Counted from the stretch's first letter, positions 6,016 through 14,294 are shown. The stretch is DNA of 33,607 nt from an uncultured Clostridia bacterium (GCA_937902305.1 CALDHV010000015.1:1-33607), one strand, 5' to 3'. The notes: generated by a model from the sequence alone, not told the origin. Made by a program: numbers and translations.

Positions 6016-6756
6016 ATGCAGACGGATTTCCGGATAACCGATTTTTGTAATGTGTTGAGACCCGCAAATCAAAGCGGCGAAAGGTTGTATATGAAGGATA
6101 GATATGCGTCCTCCTTCATTTTTGTTGTCCGCGGGAAAATCCGTTTTACCGACAAAAACGGCGTCTATATTGCGGACAGCGACCACCCGGTATACATTCC
6201 GCAGGGAGCCGAATATCTCAACGAATGTATCGCCGATGCCGAAAGCTATATGGTCAGCTTTTACGACAACGGCGCTCAAAAAAGCATCCTGCCGCTCGAC
6301 CGCGTGGACGGGAAGCGGGTCGCCGCGCTATTTAACCGTATCGAAGCTCTTTGCTTTGATGTGGACCGCAATCGGTTCGAGATCCTGTCCCTGCTGTACG
6401 GCATAACGGCGCTCATCAACGAAAAAGACCTCCGGGGCTTTCCCGAAAGGCTCGGAAAAGCCCTGAAGATCCTCGAAGCAAGCTATCAGGACCCCGACTT
6501 GGAGATACGGGACATCGCCGGGGCGTTGTATATCAGCGAGATCTATCTGCGGGAGCTTTTTTCAAAGCACCTCGGGCTATCACCGCAAAAATACCTGAAT
6601 AAGCTCCGCATGGAAAAGGCAAAAATCTATCTTTTGGAGCGCAAAACCGTCACCGTAACGGCGGCGCTGTGCGGATATGCCAATATTTACTCCTTCAGTC
6701 GCGCCTACAAGCGCTTTTACGGTTTTCCGCCGCGGAAAACGGGCGAAATGCGGTGA
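6016..6756 (+). CDS. AraC-family transcriptional regulator
   Basis: 246 aa from the ATG at 6016, which has GGGAGG upstream. A longer frame from 5959 would start upstream of the promoter's -10 box and is rejected. The N-terminal half (about 1-130) reads as a cupin-type effector domain (SSFIFVVRGKIRFTDKNG, YIPQGAEYLNEC). The C-terminal 100 residues carry the two AraC helix-turn-helix motifs: LEIRDIAGALYISEIYLRE, then VTVTAALCGYANIYSFSRAY followed by FYGFPPRKTG. Such proteins bind small effectors and activate a nearby promoter. The divergent SDR gene is the likely target; the effector is unknown. Its stop lies 1 bp from the stop of the convergent histidine kinase gene, with no terminator between. 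Confidence 0.9.
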   Translation: MQTDFRITDFCNVLRPANQSGERLYMKDRYASSFIFVVRGKIRFTDKNGVYIADSDHPVYIPQGAEYLNECIADAESYMVSFYDNGAQKSILPLDRVDGKRVAALFNRIEALCFDVDRNRFEILSLLYGITALINEKDLRGFPERLGKALKILEASYQDPDLEIRDIAGALYISEIYLRELFSKHLGLSPQKYLNKLRMEKAKIYLLERKTVTVTAALCGYANIYSFSRAYKRFYGFPPRKTGEMR

Positions 6757-6757
6757 T

Positions 6758-8212
6758 TTAGCTTTCGTCGGCGACGGTTTTCAGCTCGATGGAGAATGCC
6801 ATACCGTCCCCGGTGTTTTCCGCCGTGTACGGCATCCCGTGTGCTTTCATAACCGCCGCCACGACCGACAGCCCCAGCCCGCTCCCGCCGTATTCCCGCG
6901 TGCGCGCCTTATCAACCTTATAAAAGTTCTCCCAGATATGCGGTATTTCCTCCGGCGGGATGGAACTGCCGGAATTGAACACCGTAATCCGCAGACGGTC
7001 GGCGGCGACAGTCTGCATCCTCACCGTGATGCGCCCACCCTCCGGGACGTGGTTGATGGCATTGGACAGATAATTCGTCAGCGCGTGCTCGATGAGGAAC
7101 GGGTCGGCGTACACCGTCTGCGGCACTTCCGGTGTCACCTCGACCGAGACCTGCTTTTTCTCGAATTGGATGCGACTGCGTTCTACCAGATTGCGGCAAA
7201 GCTCGGCAACATCAAACGGCTCGATCTCCGGCTTGATGTTTCTTTCCAACTGTAACAGCGCCAGCATCCGTTTCAGCAGATGCGAGACACGATAGGTCTC
7301 ATCCCGTATGACCTTGCAGTAGTATTCCCGGTTTTCCCCGCCGGCGGCGATGTCCTCCTCCAGTCCCTCGGCATATGTCGCGATCAGCCCGATGGGGGTT
7401 TTCAGCTCGTGCGAAACATTGGCGATGAACATTTGGCGCGCGTTGTTTTGTTCCTCCTTGAGGCGGACATCCGCCTGGAGCTGGGTGATGGTTTGCTCCA
7501 GCGCCGCCGACATCGTGTTGATGCTTTGTCCGAGTGCGCCGACCTCATCCCGCGTATCGCCGTCGTAGTGACCGGAAAAATCCAGCCGTGCCACCCGGTC
7601 TGCCAGCGCAGACAGATGGCGGATCGGGCGGGTATGCCTTTGTACCGAGACAAGCACAAGCGCCATTCCCAACAACAGCACGGCAAGACCGCTCCACAGC
7701 AAAAACTGGTTGGTGATACCCAGACTTTCCTCAATAGCGGTAATGGAAATGCGCATATAGACCGACCAGCCGTTGTCCAGCGTCCCTTTCAGCCGAATGG
7801 CCTCGGAGTTGCCGTTGAAAATATACATGGGCTCGTCTTCGACTAACCCTAATTCGTATGTTCCCTCCGCAAACTGCCGATAACCTTTGATGTTTTGCAG
7901 ACGTGTGCTGTTTATCTTCGGGTAAACCACACCGTCATCGTTCCACAAAAATACTATGACGGCGCGATCGTTCTGTAGCTTAGCAATGATGTTCTGTAGC
8001 TTTTCTTCGTCGTCGGTCGCCTGATTGATCGCCGTAAAAGCGTTGGACACCATTGTTTTTGTTTTGCTGATGTAGAAGGGCTTCAGCGCAAAGGTATTGA
8101 GCAAAATGACTGCCACCACCATCACGATCAGGCAAGCAAGAAAATGGAAAAACAGCTTCCACACGATCGAGTGGATGCCGGGGAAAAAGCGCTTTTTGTT
8201 CCGGCTCTGCAT
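6758..8212 (-). CDS. Sensor histidine kinase (two-component system)
   Basis: 484 aa from ATG 8212, which is well placed behind AAAGGAG; a GTG at 8218 would be too close to it. Order: membrane helix FFHFLACLIVMVVAVILL (about 16-36), an extracytoplasmic sensor domain of about 130 residues, a second helix SGLAVLLLGMALVLVSV, and a HAMP linker (TRPIRHLSALADRVARLDFS). Then come HisKA with the phosphorylated His in FIANVSHELKTPIGLIATYA and the HATPase domain with N box LTNYLSNAINHVPEGG and G boxes TREYGGSGLGLSVVAAVM. Near-overlap with the upstream response regulator (stop TGA at 8215-8217) shows they are one operon. The signal is unknown; the importer genes transcribed away from this operon are possible targets. 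Confidence 0.94.
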   Translation of the reverse strand: MQSRNKKRFFPGIHSIVWKLFFHFLACLIVMVVAVILLNTFALKPFYISKTKTMVSNAFTAINQATDDEEKLQNIIAKLQNDRAVIVFLWNDDGVVYPKINSTRLQNIKGYRQFAEGTYELGLVEDEPMYIFNGNSEAIRLKGTLDNGWSVYMRISITAIEESLGITNQFLLWSGLAVLLLGMALVLVSVQRHTRPIRHLSALADRVARLDFSGHYDGDTRDEVGALGQSINTMSAALEQTITQLQADVRLKEEQNNARQMFIANVSHELKTPIGLIATYAEGLEEDIAAGGENREYYCKVIRDETYRVSHLLKRMLALLQLERNIKPEIEPFDVAELCRNLVERSRIQFEKKQVSVEVTPEVPQTVYADPFLIEHALTNYLSNAINHVPEGGRITVRMQTVAADRLRITVFNSGSSIPPEEIPHIWENFYKVDKARTREYGGSGLGLSVVAAVMKAHGMPYTAENTGDGMAFSIELKTVADES

Positions 8213-8214
8213 CG

Positions 8215-8898
8215 TCACGACTCCTTTGATATGAACTTATATCCAATCCCGCGAATGGTATGGATGTGTTCGCCAAAGGCGCCGAGCTTTGCACGTACTT
8301 TTTTGATATGCGTATCCACCGTGCGGGCATCACCGTCATAGTCAAAGCGCCACACATTTTCTAATATTCTGTCGCGGGAGAGCGCGATCCCATCATTGGT
8401 GATAAGGTATAGCAACAATTCAAACTCGGTATAGGTCAGCTCGATCGGTTGCCCGTTTAACCGTACCACCCGTCCGACGGTGTCGATCTCCAGCGCGCCG
8501 ACCGCGATCATACGTCCCCGCGCCGGCTCCAGTCCCCGGCGCAGAACGGCCTCCACCCGCGCCAGCAGGATCTTGAGGCTGAACGGCTTGGATATGTATT
8601 CGTCTGCCCCGGCGGAAAAGCCCGCCAGCTCGTCCTCCTCCTCGCCACGCGCGGTCAGCATAATGACCGGCACTGCGGAGCGTTGACGAATACGGCGGCA
8701 GGTCTCGAAGCCGTCCATATGCGGCATCATCACATCGAGCAAGATCAGATCGACCGGTCGGCGATCCAAAATGGCAAGCGCCTCCAGCCCGTCTGCCGCC
8801 TCCAGCATATGAAAACCCTTGATCCCCAGATAGTCGCAGACGATCCGGCGCATACGCATCTCGTCATCCACGATGAGAACTGTCTTTTTGTTATTCAT
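8215..8898 (-). CDS. OmpR/PhoB-family response regulator
   Basis: 227 aa from ATG 8898 (MNNKKTVLIVDDEMRMRR), the start best spaced behind AAGGAG; an ATG at 8922 lies upstream of that site. The receiver domain (1-115) has the acidic pocket VDDE, the phosphorylated Asp in LILLDVMMPHMDG, the conserved Thr in VIMLTARG, and Lys in EYISKPF. The C-terminal winged helix (about 130-225) has LTYTEFELLLYLITN, VDTHIKKVRAKLG and IRGIGYKF, typical of OmpR/PhoB DNA-binding domains. It is followed within a few bases by its kinase. Three GTGA boxes at 11-bp spacing just upstream (8934-8966) could be its own binding site. Confidence 0.95.
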   Translation of the reverse strand: MNNKKTVLIVDDEMRMRRIVCDYLGIKGFHMLEAADGLEALAILDRRPVDLILLDVMMPHMDGFETCRRIRQRSAVPVIMLTARGEEEDELAGFSAGADEYISKPFSLKILLARVEAVLRRGLEPARGRMIAVGALEIDTVGRVVRLNGQPIELTYTEFELLLYLITNDGIALSRDRILENVWRFDYDGDARTVDTHIKKVRAKLGAFGEHIHTIRGIGYKFISKES

Positions 8899-8933
8899 CT
8901 TTATCGTCTCCTTTTCTATCATTTTGGCGGCAG

Positions 8934-8966
8934 ATTGTGACTTTTATGTGAACATTGCGTGAAATC
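8934..8966. promoter_or_regulatory. Three 11-bp direct repeats, candidate response-regulator box
   Basis: GTGA occurs at 8937, 8948 and 8959, exactly 11 bp apart, in the units ATTGTGACTTT, TATGTGAACAT and TGCGTGAAATC. OmpR/PhoB-family regulators bind direct repeats with one-helical-turn spacing. The position, 36-68 bp upstream of the response regulator ATG and in the gap shared with the importer operon, fits autoregulation and possibly control of the importer. Confidence 0.5.
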
Positions 8967-9002
8967 CTTTTTGGAGCAAGTTCCTTTGGGCGCGCAACCT
9001 TT

Positions 9003-9071
9003 TTCACCCTTTCCCCGGTGGCGCATAGTATGAAGCAGGGAGTTTTCCCGCGGCGCGGGGGAAAGGGTGAA
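9003..9071 (+). repeat. 14-bp inverted repeat overlapping the ribosome binding site of the importer operon
   Basis: TTCACCCTTTCCCC (9003-9016) and GGGGAAAGGGTGAA (9058-9071) are perfect inverse complements. The right arm contains the only plausible ribosome binding site (AAAGGGTGA) for the GTG at 9077. It could be a translation-blocking hairpin, or a dispersed intergenic palindrome that landed here. No known riboswitch motif was recognised inside. Confidence 0.65.
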
Positions 9072-9076
9072 GCAGT

Positions 9077-9850
9077 GTGGCGATTTTGGAGGTTGAGCAT
9101 CTGCGGCAGGCGTACCAGACCAAGGAATGCGAAACGCCCGCATTGCTGGATGTGAGCTTTACGGTGGAGGCGGGTGAGTTTGTCAGCGTGGTTGGGCCGT
9201 CCGGATGCGGCAAATCCACCCTGCTATCGGTCGTGGCGGGGATGCTCCCCGCCGAGGGCGGGCAGGTACGGGTAGCCGGCACGCCGGTCAACGGCCCCAG
9301 TCCGCACATCGGCTATATGCTCCAGCAGGACTACCTGCTGGAATGGCGCACCGTGCGGCAAAATGTCCTGCTGGGACTGGAGATCCGGCACCAACTGACC
9401 CCACAGACCCGACAACGGGCAGAGGAACTGCTGGAGACCTACGGGCTTGCCGCCTTTGCCGACCGACGCCCGTCTCAGCTATCGGGCGGGATGCGCCAAC
9501 GGGCGGCGCTGATCCGCACCCTCGCCGTCAACCCCGCCATTCTGTTGCTCGACGAGGCGTTTTCCGCCCTCGACTATCAGACACGGCTGGAGGTCACGGA
9601 GGATGTCTACCGCATCATTAAGCAGGAGCGGGTCACGGCGCTGATGGTCACGCACGATATTCCCGAAAGCATCAGCATGGGGGACAAGGTGCTGATTTTG
9701 TCCGCCCGCCCCGCCGTCGTGCAGGAAATACTCCCCATCCGGTTTGCCGCCGACCGCGTATCTCCGTTACGCTGTCGCAGCCAGCCGGAGTTCGCCCGGT
9801 ACTACGATCACATATGGAAGGAATTGGGTATCCATGAAGCACAGGAATGA
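9077..9850 (+). CDS. ABC importer ATP-binding protein (NitT/TauT type)
   Basis: 257 aa with a GTG start. The nucleotide-binding domain is complete: Walker A GPSGCGKSTLL (about residues 41-51), Q-loop YMLQQDYLLEWRTV, ABC signature LSGGMRQRAAL, Walker B ILLLDEAFSALD, and the switch His in MVTHDIPES. The EWRTV/NVLLGLE stretch is typical of the SsuB/TauB/NrtD subfamily. It energises uptake from the inner face of the membrane together with the permease and lipoprotein genes that follow. Its last codons overlap the permease start (ATG 9834), indicating translational coupling. The GTG is preferred because of the AAAGGGTGA site, which lies in a hairpin arm. Confidence 0.93.
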   Translation: MAILEVEHLRQAYQTKECETPALLDVSFTVEAGEFVSVVGPSGCGKSTLLSVVAGMLPAEGGQVRVAGTPVNGPSPHIGYMLQQDYLLEWRTVRQNVLLGLEIRHQLTPQTRQRAEELLETYGLAAFADRRPSQLSGGMRQRAALIRTLAVNPAILLLDEAFSALDYQTRLEVTEDVYRIIKQERVTALMVTHDIPESISMGDKVLILSARPAVVQEILPIRFAADRVSPLRCRSQPEFARYYDHIWKELGIHEAQE

Positions 9851-10652
9851 ACCGTCGCCGACGCCGGAGCGGCTTCGGTATCTCCGTCACATCCGGCGCA
9901 TCGAGCAACAGGTGAAGGTGTGGCGATGGGGATTTCTCGTGCTGTTCCTGCTGGCATGGGAGGGTGCGGCAAGGCTCGGGTGGATCGACAGCTTTATATT
10001 CAGCCAACCGACCCGCATCGCCCGTGTGCTGGCGGCGGCAACGCAAAACGAGCTTTTCTACCACACGCAGGTCACGGTCATGGAAACGCTGGAGGGCTTC
10101 CTGCTGGGCGCGGCGGCGGGAGTATTGCTGGCGATCCTGCTGTGGTGGAGCCCGTTTCTGTCCCGGGTCAGCGAGCCGTATCTCGTCGTGCTCAACAGTC
10201 TGCCGAAGATCGCGCTCGGCCCGATCATCATTATCCTCGCCGGAGCCGGCACCCGCGCCATCGTCTTTATGGCACTTGCCATTTCGCTGGTCGTTACGGT
10301 GCTGGAAATGCTCAGCGGCTTCCGCGATACCGATGCGGGGGCGATCCGTATGGCGCGCACCTTCGGCGCAAGCAAGCGGCAGATATTCCTCAAAGTCGTC
10401 CTGCCGTATAACGTCCCGACGCTTTTTGACTCACTTAAGGTCAATATCGGGCTGTCGCTGGTCGGCGTGATCGCAGGAGAGTTTTTGGTATCCCGTGCCG
10501 GGCTGGGATACCTCATCGTATACGGCGGCCAGGTTTTCAAGATGGATCTGGTGATGGCAAGCGTCATCATTCTGGCGCTGGTCGCCGCGTTGCTGTATGA
10601 AGCGGTGGTGCTGGCGCAGATGCTGGTCGAGCGTCTGTTCTGCCGCCGCTGA
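9834..10652 (+). CDS. ABC importer permease (NitT/TauT type)
   Basis: 272 aa from ATG 9834 (MKHRNEPSPTPERLRYL), a start inside the end of the ATPase gene with GGAAGGAA upstream; earlier starts would overlap the ATPase by about 100 bp. A charged N-terminus precedes a helix (WGFLVLFLLAWEGAARLG). The binding-protein-dependent permease domain follows with about five more helices. The coupling loop is visible as EMLSGFRDTDAGAIRMARTFGASKRQIFLKVVLPYNVP, whose EAA-type core is the ARTFGAS-KVVLP stretch. GLSLVGVIAGEFLVSRAGLGYLI is also diagnostic of the SsuC/TauC/ThiX group. Probably acts as a homodimer in the cytoplasmic membrane. Confidence 0.92.
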   Translation: MKHRNEPSPTPERLRYLRHIRRIEQQVKVWRWGFLVLFLLAWEGAARLGWIDSFIFSQPTRIARVLAAATQNELFYHTQVTVMETLEGFLLGAAAGVLLAILLWWSPFLSRVSEPYLVVLNSLPKIALGPIIIILAGAGTRAIVFMALAISLVVTVLEMLSGFRDTDAGAIRMARTFGASKRQIFLKVVLPYNVPTLFDSLKVNIGLSLVGVIAGEFLVSRAGLGYLIVYGGQVFKMDLVMASVIILALVAALLYEAVVLAQMLVERLFCRR

Positions 10653-10672
10653 TCGCGGAAAGGAGCGATTGG

Positions 10673-11683
10673 ATGACAAAACATTTGGTGCGCCGCATAG
10701 CGGCGCTCATTCTGTCCGCCGTGGTCGCCGTATGCGGGCTTGCCGGGTGCGGCAAATCCGCCGATGCGGTCAAGGTGCGGGTCTGCGAGGTCACACACTC
10801 GATATTCTATGCGCCGCAATATGTGGCGCTGTCCCTCGGCTTTTTTGCCGATGAGGGTCTTGCGGTGGAGCTAAGCAACGGGCAGGGCGCGGACGCGGTG
10901 ATGGCGGCGGTGCTGTCGGGACATATCGACATCGGCTTTGCCGGGCCGGAAGCGTCCATCTACGTATACAACGAGGGCAAGGAAGACCACACGCAGGTAT
11001 TTGCGCAGATCACCCGGCGGGACGGCTCATTCCTGCTGGCGCGTCAGCCGGACAGCGCGTTTTCGTGGGATAAGGTCAAGGGCAAGGTCGTCCTGCCCGG
11101 ACGCAAGGGCGGAGTGCCGTATATGACCCTCGAGCACGTCCTGCGGCAAAACGGCATTGATCCCGCCCGGGACACTGTGCTCGACAACAGCGTGCAGTAC
11201 GCGATGATGACCGCCGCCTTTACCGGCGGCACCGGCGACTATGTGACGGCGTTTGAGCCGACGGCGTCGCTGTTACAGCAGGAGGGGCAGGGCTATATCG
11301 TCGCGTCGGTCGGCGCGGCGGCGGGCGACATCCCCTATACCGCCTATTTCGCTCGCAAGAGCTATATCGAGGATAACGCCGATGTGGTGAAGCGGTTTGT
11401 ACGGGCGATCTACCGCGGTCAGCAGTGGGTCGCGACGCATACCGCCGCCGAGATCGCGGCGGCTGTTGCCGAGCAATTCCCCGATACCGAGGAGGGACTG
11501 CTGACCCGCGCGGTGGAAAGCTATCGCAGTATCGACGCGTGGAACGAAACGCCTGTGATGACCGAGGAAAGCTTCAACCGCCTGCAATCGGTAATGACCG
11601 AGGCGGGAGAGCTGACGCAGATCGCGGATTTCGGCAAGGTGGTCAATAACACCTTTGCGGAGGAAATCATCGCGGAAAAATAA
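10673..11683 (+). CDS. ABC importer substrate-binding lipoprotein, NMT1/THI5-like
   Basis: 336 aa. Signal peptide with lipobox LAGC (Cys26), so it is anchored outside the membrane. The mature protein opens with VRVCEVTHSIFYAPQYVALSLGFFADEGL, followed by VMAAVLSGHIDIGFAGPEA, the pattern of NMT1/THI5-like and SsuA-like solute-binding proteins (periplasmic-binding fold type 2). Family members bind thiamine-pyrimidine precursors, alkanesulfonates, riboflavin or related compounds. No thiamine or riboflavin riboswitch or biosynthesis gene was seen, so the ligand is open. The ribosome binding site AAAGGAG precedes ATG 10673. Last gene of the operon, ended by the terminator at 11730. Confidence 0.9.
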   Translation: MTKHLVRRIAALILSAVVAVCGLAGCGKSADAVKVRVCEVTHSIFYAPQYVALSLGFFADEGLAVELSNGQGADAVMAAVLSGHIDIGFAGPEASIYVYNEGKEDHTQVFAQITRRDGSFLLARQPDSAFSWDKVKGKVVLPGRKGGVPYMTLEHVLRQNGIDPARDTVLDNSVQYAMMTAAFTGGTGDYVTAFEPTASLLQQEGQGYIVASVGAAAGDIPYTAYFARKSYIEDNADVVKRFVRAIYRGQQWVATHTAAEIAAAVAEQFPDTEEGLLTRAVESYRSIDAWNETPVMTEESFNRLQSVMTEAGELTQIADFGKVVNNTFAEEIIAEK

Positions 11684-11729
11684 GGGAAAACGCCGCATCT
11701 GCGGATCGTTAAAAGCGAACCACGCATAT

Positions 11730-11768
11730 AAAAATCCTCCGACTGAAGAAACAGCCGGAGGATTTTTT
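11730..11768. terminator. Bidirectional intrinsic terminator between importer operon and ribosomal superoperon
   Basis: AAAAATCCTCCG (11730-11741) pairs with CGGAGGATTTTT, the inner CTG/CAG pairs extend the stem, and six T follow (A run on the other strand). It lies between the convergent stops at 11683 (+) and 11786 (-), so it can serve both operons. Confidence 0.88.
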
Positions 11769-11785
11769 ACCGTTTAGTCCGTCGG

Positions 11786-12127
11786 TCAGATGAGCTCAAT
11801 AATAGCCATCTCGGCGGCATCGCCGCGACGGGGGCCGATCTTGACGATGCGGGTATAACCGCCGTTACGCTCCGCATATTTCGGCGCGATCTCGTCGAAC
11901 AGCTTCTTGGAGACCCCTTCCTTTGTCACAAACGCGAAAACCTGGCGCTTGTTAGCCAAAGTCGGCTCCTTGGCGATCGTGATCATCTTCTCCGCCAGCG
12001 AACGCACCTCTTTCGCGCGGGTGACGGTGGTTTCGATGCGACCGTTTTCCAGCAGATACGTCACCATCGCGCGCAGCATAGCGTTACGCGAAGCGGTCGG
12101 TCTGCCTAACTTTCTCGTACCGGGCAT
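11786..12127 (-). CDS. rplQ: 50S ribosomal protein L17
   Basis: 113 aa. The N-terminal signature RKLGRPTASRNAMLRAM identifies L17, a protein on the 50S surface near the tunnel exit. The C-terminus KIGPRRGDAAEMAIIELI is complete. AAGGAG precedes the ATG. It is the last gene of the superoperon, 50 bp behind rpoA, as is usual in bacteria, and transcription can end at the bidirectional terminator 18 bp beyond. Confidence 0.97.
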   Translation of the reverse strand: MPGTRKLGRPTASRNAMLRAMVTYLLENGRIETTVTRAKEVRSLAEKMITIAKEPTLANKRQVFAFVTKEGVSKKLFDEIAPKYAERNGGYTRIVKIGPRRGDAAEMAIIELI

Positions 12128-12177
12128 GGATATTCACTCCTTTTTTATCTCGGTTGCGCGGAACTAATGATCCGCGA

Positions 12178-13131
12178 TCAGTCTTCTTCGTCCCGCAGGG
12201 CAAGACCCAGGGACTCCAGTTTGTTGATAACTTCCTCCAAGGATTTGCGCCCTAAGTTGCGCACCTTCATCATATCGTCCTCGGTCTTGCTGATGAGATC
12301 CTCCACCGTGTTGATCCCCGCCCGCTTGAGGCAGTTGAACGAACGCACCGAGAAATCCAGCTCCTCGATGGTCATACTCAACACCGTCGTCTGCGCCTTG
12401 TCGTCCTTCTCCACCATGATGGAGTTGCCGGCATACATCGTGCCGGACAGATCGACAAACAGATTGAGATGCTCGGTCAGCACCTTGGCACCCAGAGATA
12501 CCGCTTCCTTGGCGCTGATAACGCCGTTCGTCCAGACCTCCAGCGACAGCTTGTCGTAGTCGGTGATCTGCCCGACGCGGGTATTCTCGATGGTGTAGTT
12601 CACCTTCGTCACCGGGCTGTAGATGGAATCGACCGGAATGACCCCGATGACCGGGTTCATCAGTTGCTTATTGCGCTCCGCCGGCACATAGCCGCGACCC
12701 TTATCCAGGGTAAGCTCCATAAACAGACGGCCGCCCTCGCCCAGCGTGGCGATATGCATATCGGGTGCGAGAATCTCCACCTCGCTGTCGCACTTGATCG
12801 AGCCGGCAGTGACCTCGCACGGTCCCTCCGCCTCAATGTAAACCACCTTCGGCCCCTCGCCGTTGATGCGGGCGAGCAGACCCTTGATGTTCAGCACGAT
12901 CTCAGTCACGTCTTCCTTGACGCCCTCGATGGTGGAAAACTCATGGAGGATCCCGTCGATCTTAATGGATGTGACTGCCACACCGGGCAGGGAGGACAGA
13001 AGCACGCGCCGCAGGCTGTTACCGATGGTGGTGCCGTATCCGCGCTCCAGCGGCTCCACGACAAACTTGCCGTAGGTGCCGTCCGATGCCAGATCCAACG
13101 CTTCGATACGGGGCTTTTCAATTTCAATCAT
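12178..13131 (-). CDS. rpoA: DNA-directed RNA polymerase subunit alpha
   Basis: 317 aa, normal length. The N-terminal assembly domain (1 to about 230) has PLERGYGTTIGNSLRRVLLSSLPG and the dimerisation segments. A linker (about 231-245, VEKDDKAQT) leads to the C-terminal domain with SVRSFNCLKRAGINTVEDLI and RNLGRKSLEEV, the residues that contact UP elements and regulators. The alpha dimer seeds polymerase assembly. AAAGGAGGG lies ahead of the ATG. Placed between rpsD and rplQ, the usual order of the alpha operon in Clostridia. Confidence 0.98.
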   Translation of the reverse strand: MIEIEKPRIEALDLASDGTYGKFVVEPLERGYGTTIGNSLRRVLLSSLPGVAVTSIKIDGILHEFSTIEGVKEDVTEIVLNIKGLLARINGEGPKVVYIEAEGPCEVTAGSIKCDSEVEILAPDMHIATLGEGGRLFMELTLDKGRGYVPAERNKQLMNPVIGVIPVDSIYSPVTKVNYTIENTRVGQITDYDKLSLEVWTNGVISAKEAVSLGAKVLTEHLNLFVDLSGTMYAGNSIMVEKDDKAQTTVLSMTIEELDFSVRSFNCLKRAGINTVEDLISKTEDDMMKVRNLGRKSLEEVINKLESLGLALRDEED

Positions 13132-13211
13132 GCGAAAACCCTCCTTTTGTTATGGGTACGGGCAAAAAGCCCATACCGTGTATCATCATTCGTACAAAAA
13201 GACTTAAGTGC

Positions 13212-13841
13212 TTACTTGGAGTACAACTCGACGATGAGCGTCTCTTCGATCGGCAGATCAATTTCCTCTCTCGTAGCCAGCGCCACGACCTTGCCCTCGA
13301 GCTTCTCGTGGTTCATATCCAGCCACTTCGGAACCGGGCGGGCGGCGTTCGCCTCGGCGATCGCCTTCATCCCGTCAAGAGACTTGCTCCCGTCACGCAT
13401 CGCAATGACCATACCCGGCTTCACGAGGAAGGACGGGATATTGACCGTGCGACCGTTGACGGAGAAGTGACGCTGGGTGACGAGCTGACGCGCCTGTGCG
13501 CGGGAGCTTGCCATACCCAAACGGTACACCACGTTATCCAGACGGCTTTCCAGCAACGTCAGCAGGTTTTCACCGGAAGCACCCGGCATTTTCTCCGCCA
13601 GCTCGAAATAGTGACGGAACTGGCTCTCCAGCACGCCGTAGTAGCGCTTGGCGACCTGCTTCGTGCGCAACTGCTTGCCATATTCGGAAGCCTTGCGGTT
13701 ACGAGCCTGACCATGCTGACCGGGCGCGTAAGAGCGGCGATCCAGGGCGCACTTGCCGGTATAGCAACGGTCGCCCTTCAGGAACAGTTTCTGACCTTCG
13801 CGGCGGCAAAGCTTGCACACCGCATCCGTATATCTTGCCAT
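13212..13841 (-). CDS. rpsD: 30S ribosomal protein S4, zinc-binding form
   Basis: 209 aa from ATG 13841 (MARYTDAVCKLCRREG), with AGGAGGTG upstream. A frame extending to 13895 runs into rpsK and is rejected. Cys9, Cys12, Cys26 and Cys31 form the same four-cysteine set as in zinc-containing S4. The central S4 RNA-binding domain is seen as LDNVVYRLGMASSRAQARQLVTQRHFSVNGR. S4 starts 30S assembly on the 5' domain of 16S rRNA and in many bacteria represses its own mRNA. Unlike in Bacillus, rpsD here is inside the alpha operon. An 80-bp gap precedes rpoA. Confidence 0.97.
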   Translation of the reverse strand: MARYTDAVCKLCRREGQKLFLKGDRCYTGKCALDRRSYAPGQHGQARNRKASEYGKQLRTKQVAKRYYGVLESQFRHYFELAEKMPGASGENLLTLLESRLDNVVYRLGMASSRAQARQLVTQRHFSVNGRTVNIPSFLVKPGMVIAMRDGSKSLDGMKAIAEANAARPVPKWLDMNHEKLEGKVVALATREEIDLPIEETLIVELYSK

Positions 13842-13864
13842 TTCGGTTACACCTCCTAATTCGA

Positions 13865-14278
13865 TCAGACGCGACGTCTCTTGGGCGGACGGCATCCGTT
13901 ATGCGGGATCGGGGTCACGTCTTTGATCAGCGTAACATCCAGTCCGGCGGCCTGCAATGCGCGGATCGCGGCTTCGCGACCGGCACCCGGGCCCTTGACG
14001 TAAACTTCGACGGTCTTCAGACCGTGCTCCATTGCCGCTTTCGCCGCGGTCTCGGCGGCGGTCTGCGCGGCAAACGGGGTGGACTTACGCGAGCCGCGGA
14101 AACCCAGCTCACCGGCGCTTGCCCAGGACAGAGCGTTGCCCTGCAGGTCGGTGATGGTCACGATGGTGTTGTTGAACGTAGACTGGATATGTGCGGCGCC
14201 CCGTTCAATGTTCTTGCGTTCTTTGCGGCGGCGGGTAGTCGCACCCTTACGCGCCGCAGATGTTTTAGCAGCAGCCAT
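13865..14278 (-). CDS. rpsK: 30S ribosomal protein S11
   Basis: 137 aa. The conserved core is AAHIQSTFNNTIVTITDLQGN and the C-terminal signature TPIPHNGCRPPKRRRV. S11 sits on the 30S platform at the mRNA exit and contacts the E-site region. An Ala/Lys/Arg-rich start (MAAAKTSAARKGATTRRRKERK) precedes the fold. Starts 16 bp behind rpsM. Confidence 0.97.
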   Translation of the reverse strand: MAAAKTSAARKGATTRRRKERKNIERGAAHIQSTFNNTIVTITDLQGNALSWASAGELGFRGSRKSTPFAAQTAAETAAKAAMEHGLKTVEVYVKGPGAGREAAIRALQAAGLDVTLIKDVTPIPHNGCRPPKRRRV

Positions 14279-14294
14279 TTTATATCCCTCCTAC

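Noticed and set aside
2361..8898. VanZ-like gene plus a two-component system as a glycopeptide resistance locus
   Set aside because: They are 4 kb apart, no vanH, ligase or vanX gene is present, and VanZ-like proteins are common without resistance.
9003..9071. Riboswitch (TPP or FMN) ahead of the importer
   Set aside because: Only a simple long inverted repeat is seen; the conserved core motifs of these riboswitches were not found.
12469..13470. Long + strand frame over rpoA/rpsD
   Set aside because: Shadow of GC-rich ribosomal operon genes. No ribosome binding site and no recognisable protein. The same holds for 23150-24319 and 24377-25399.
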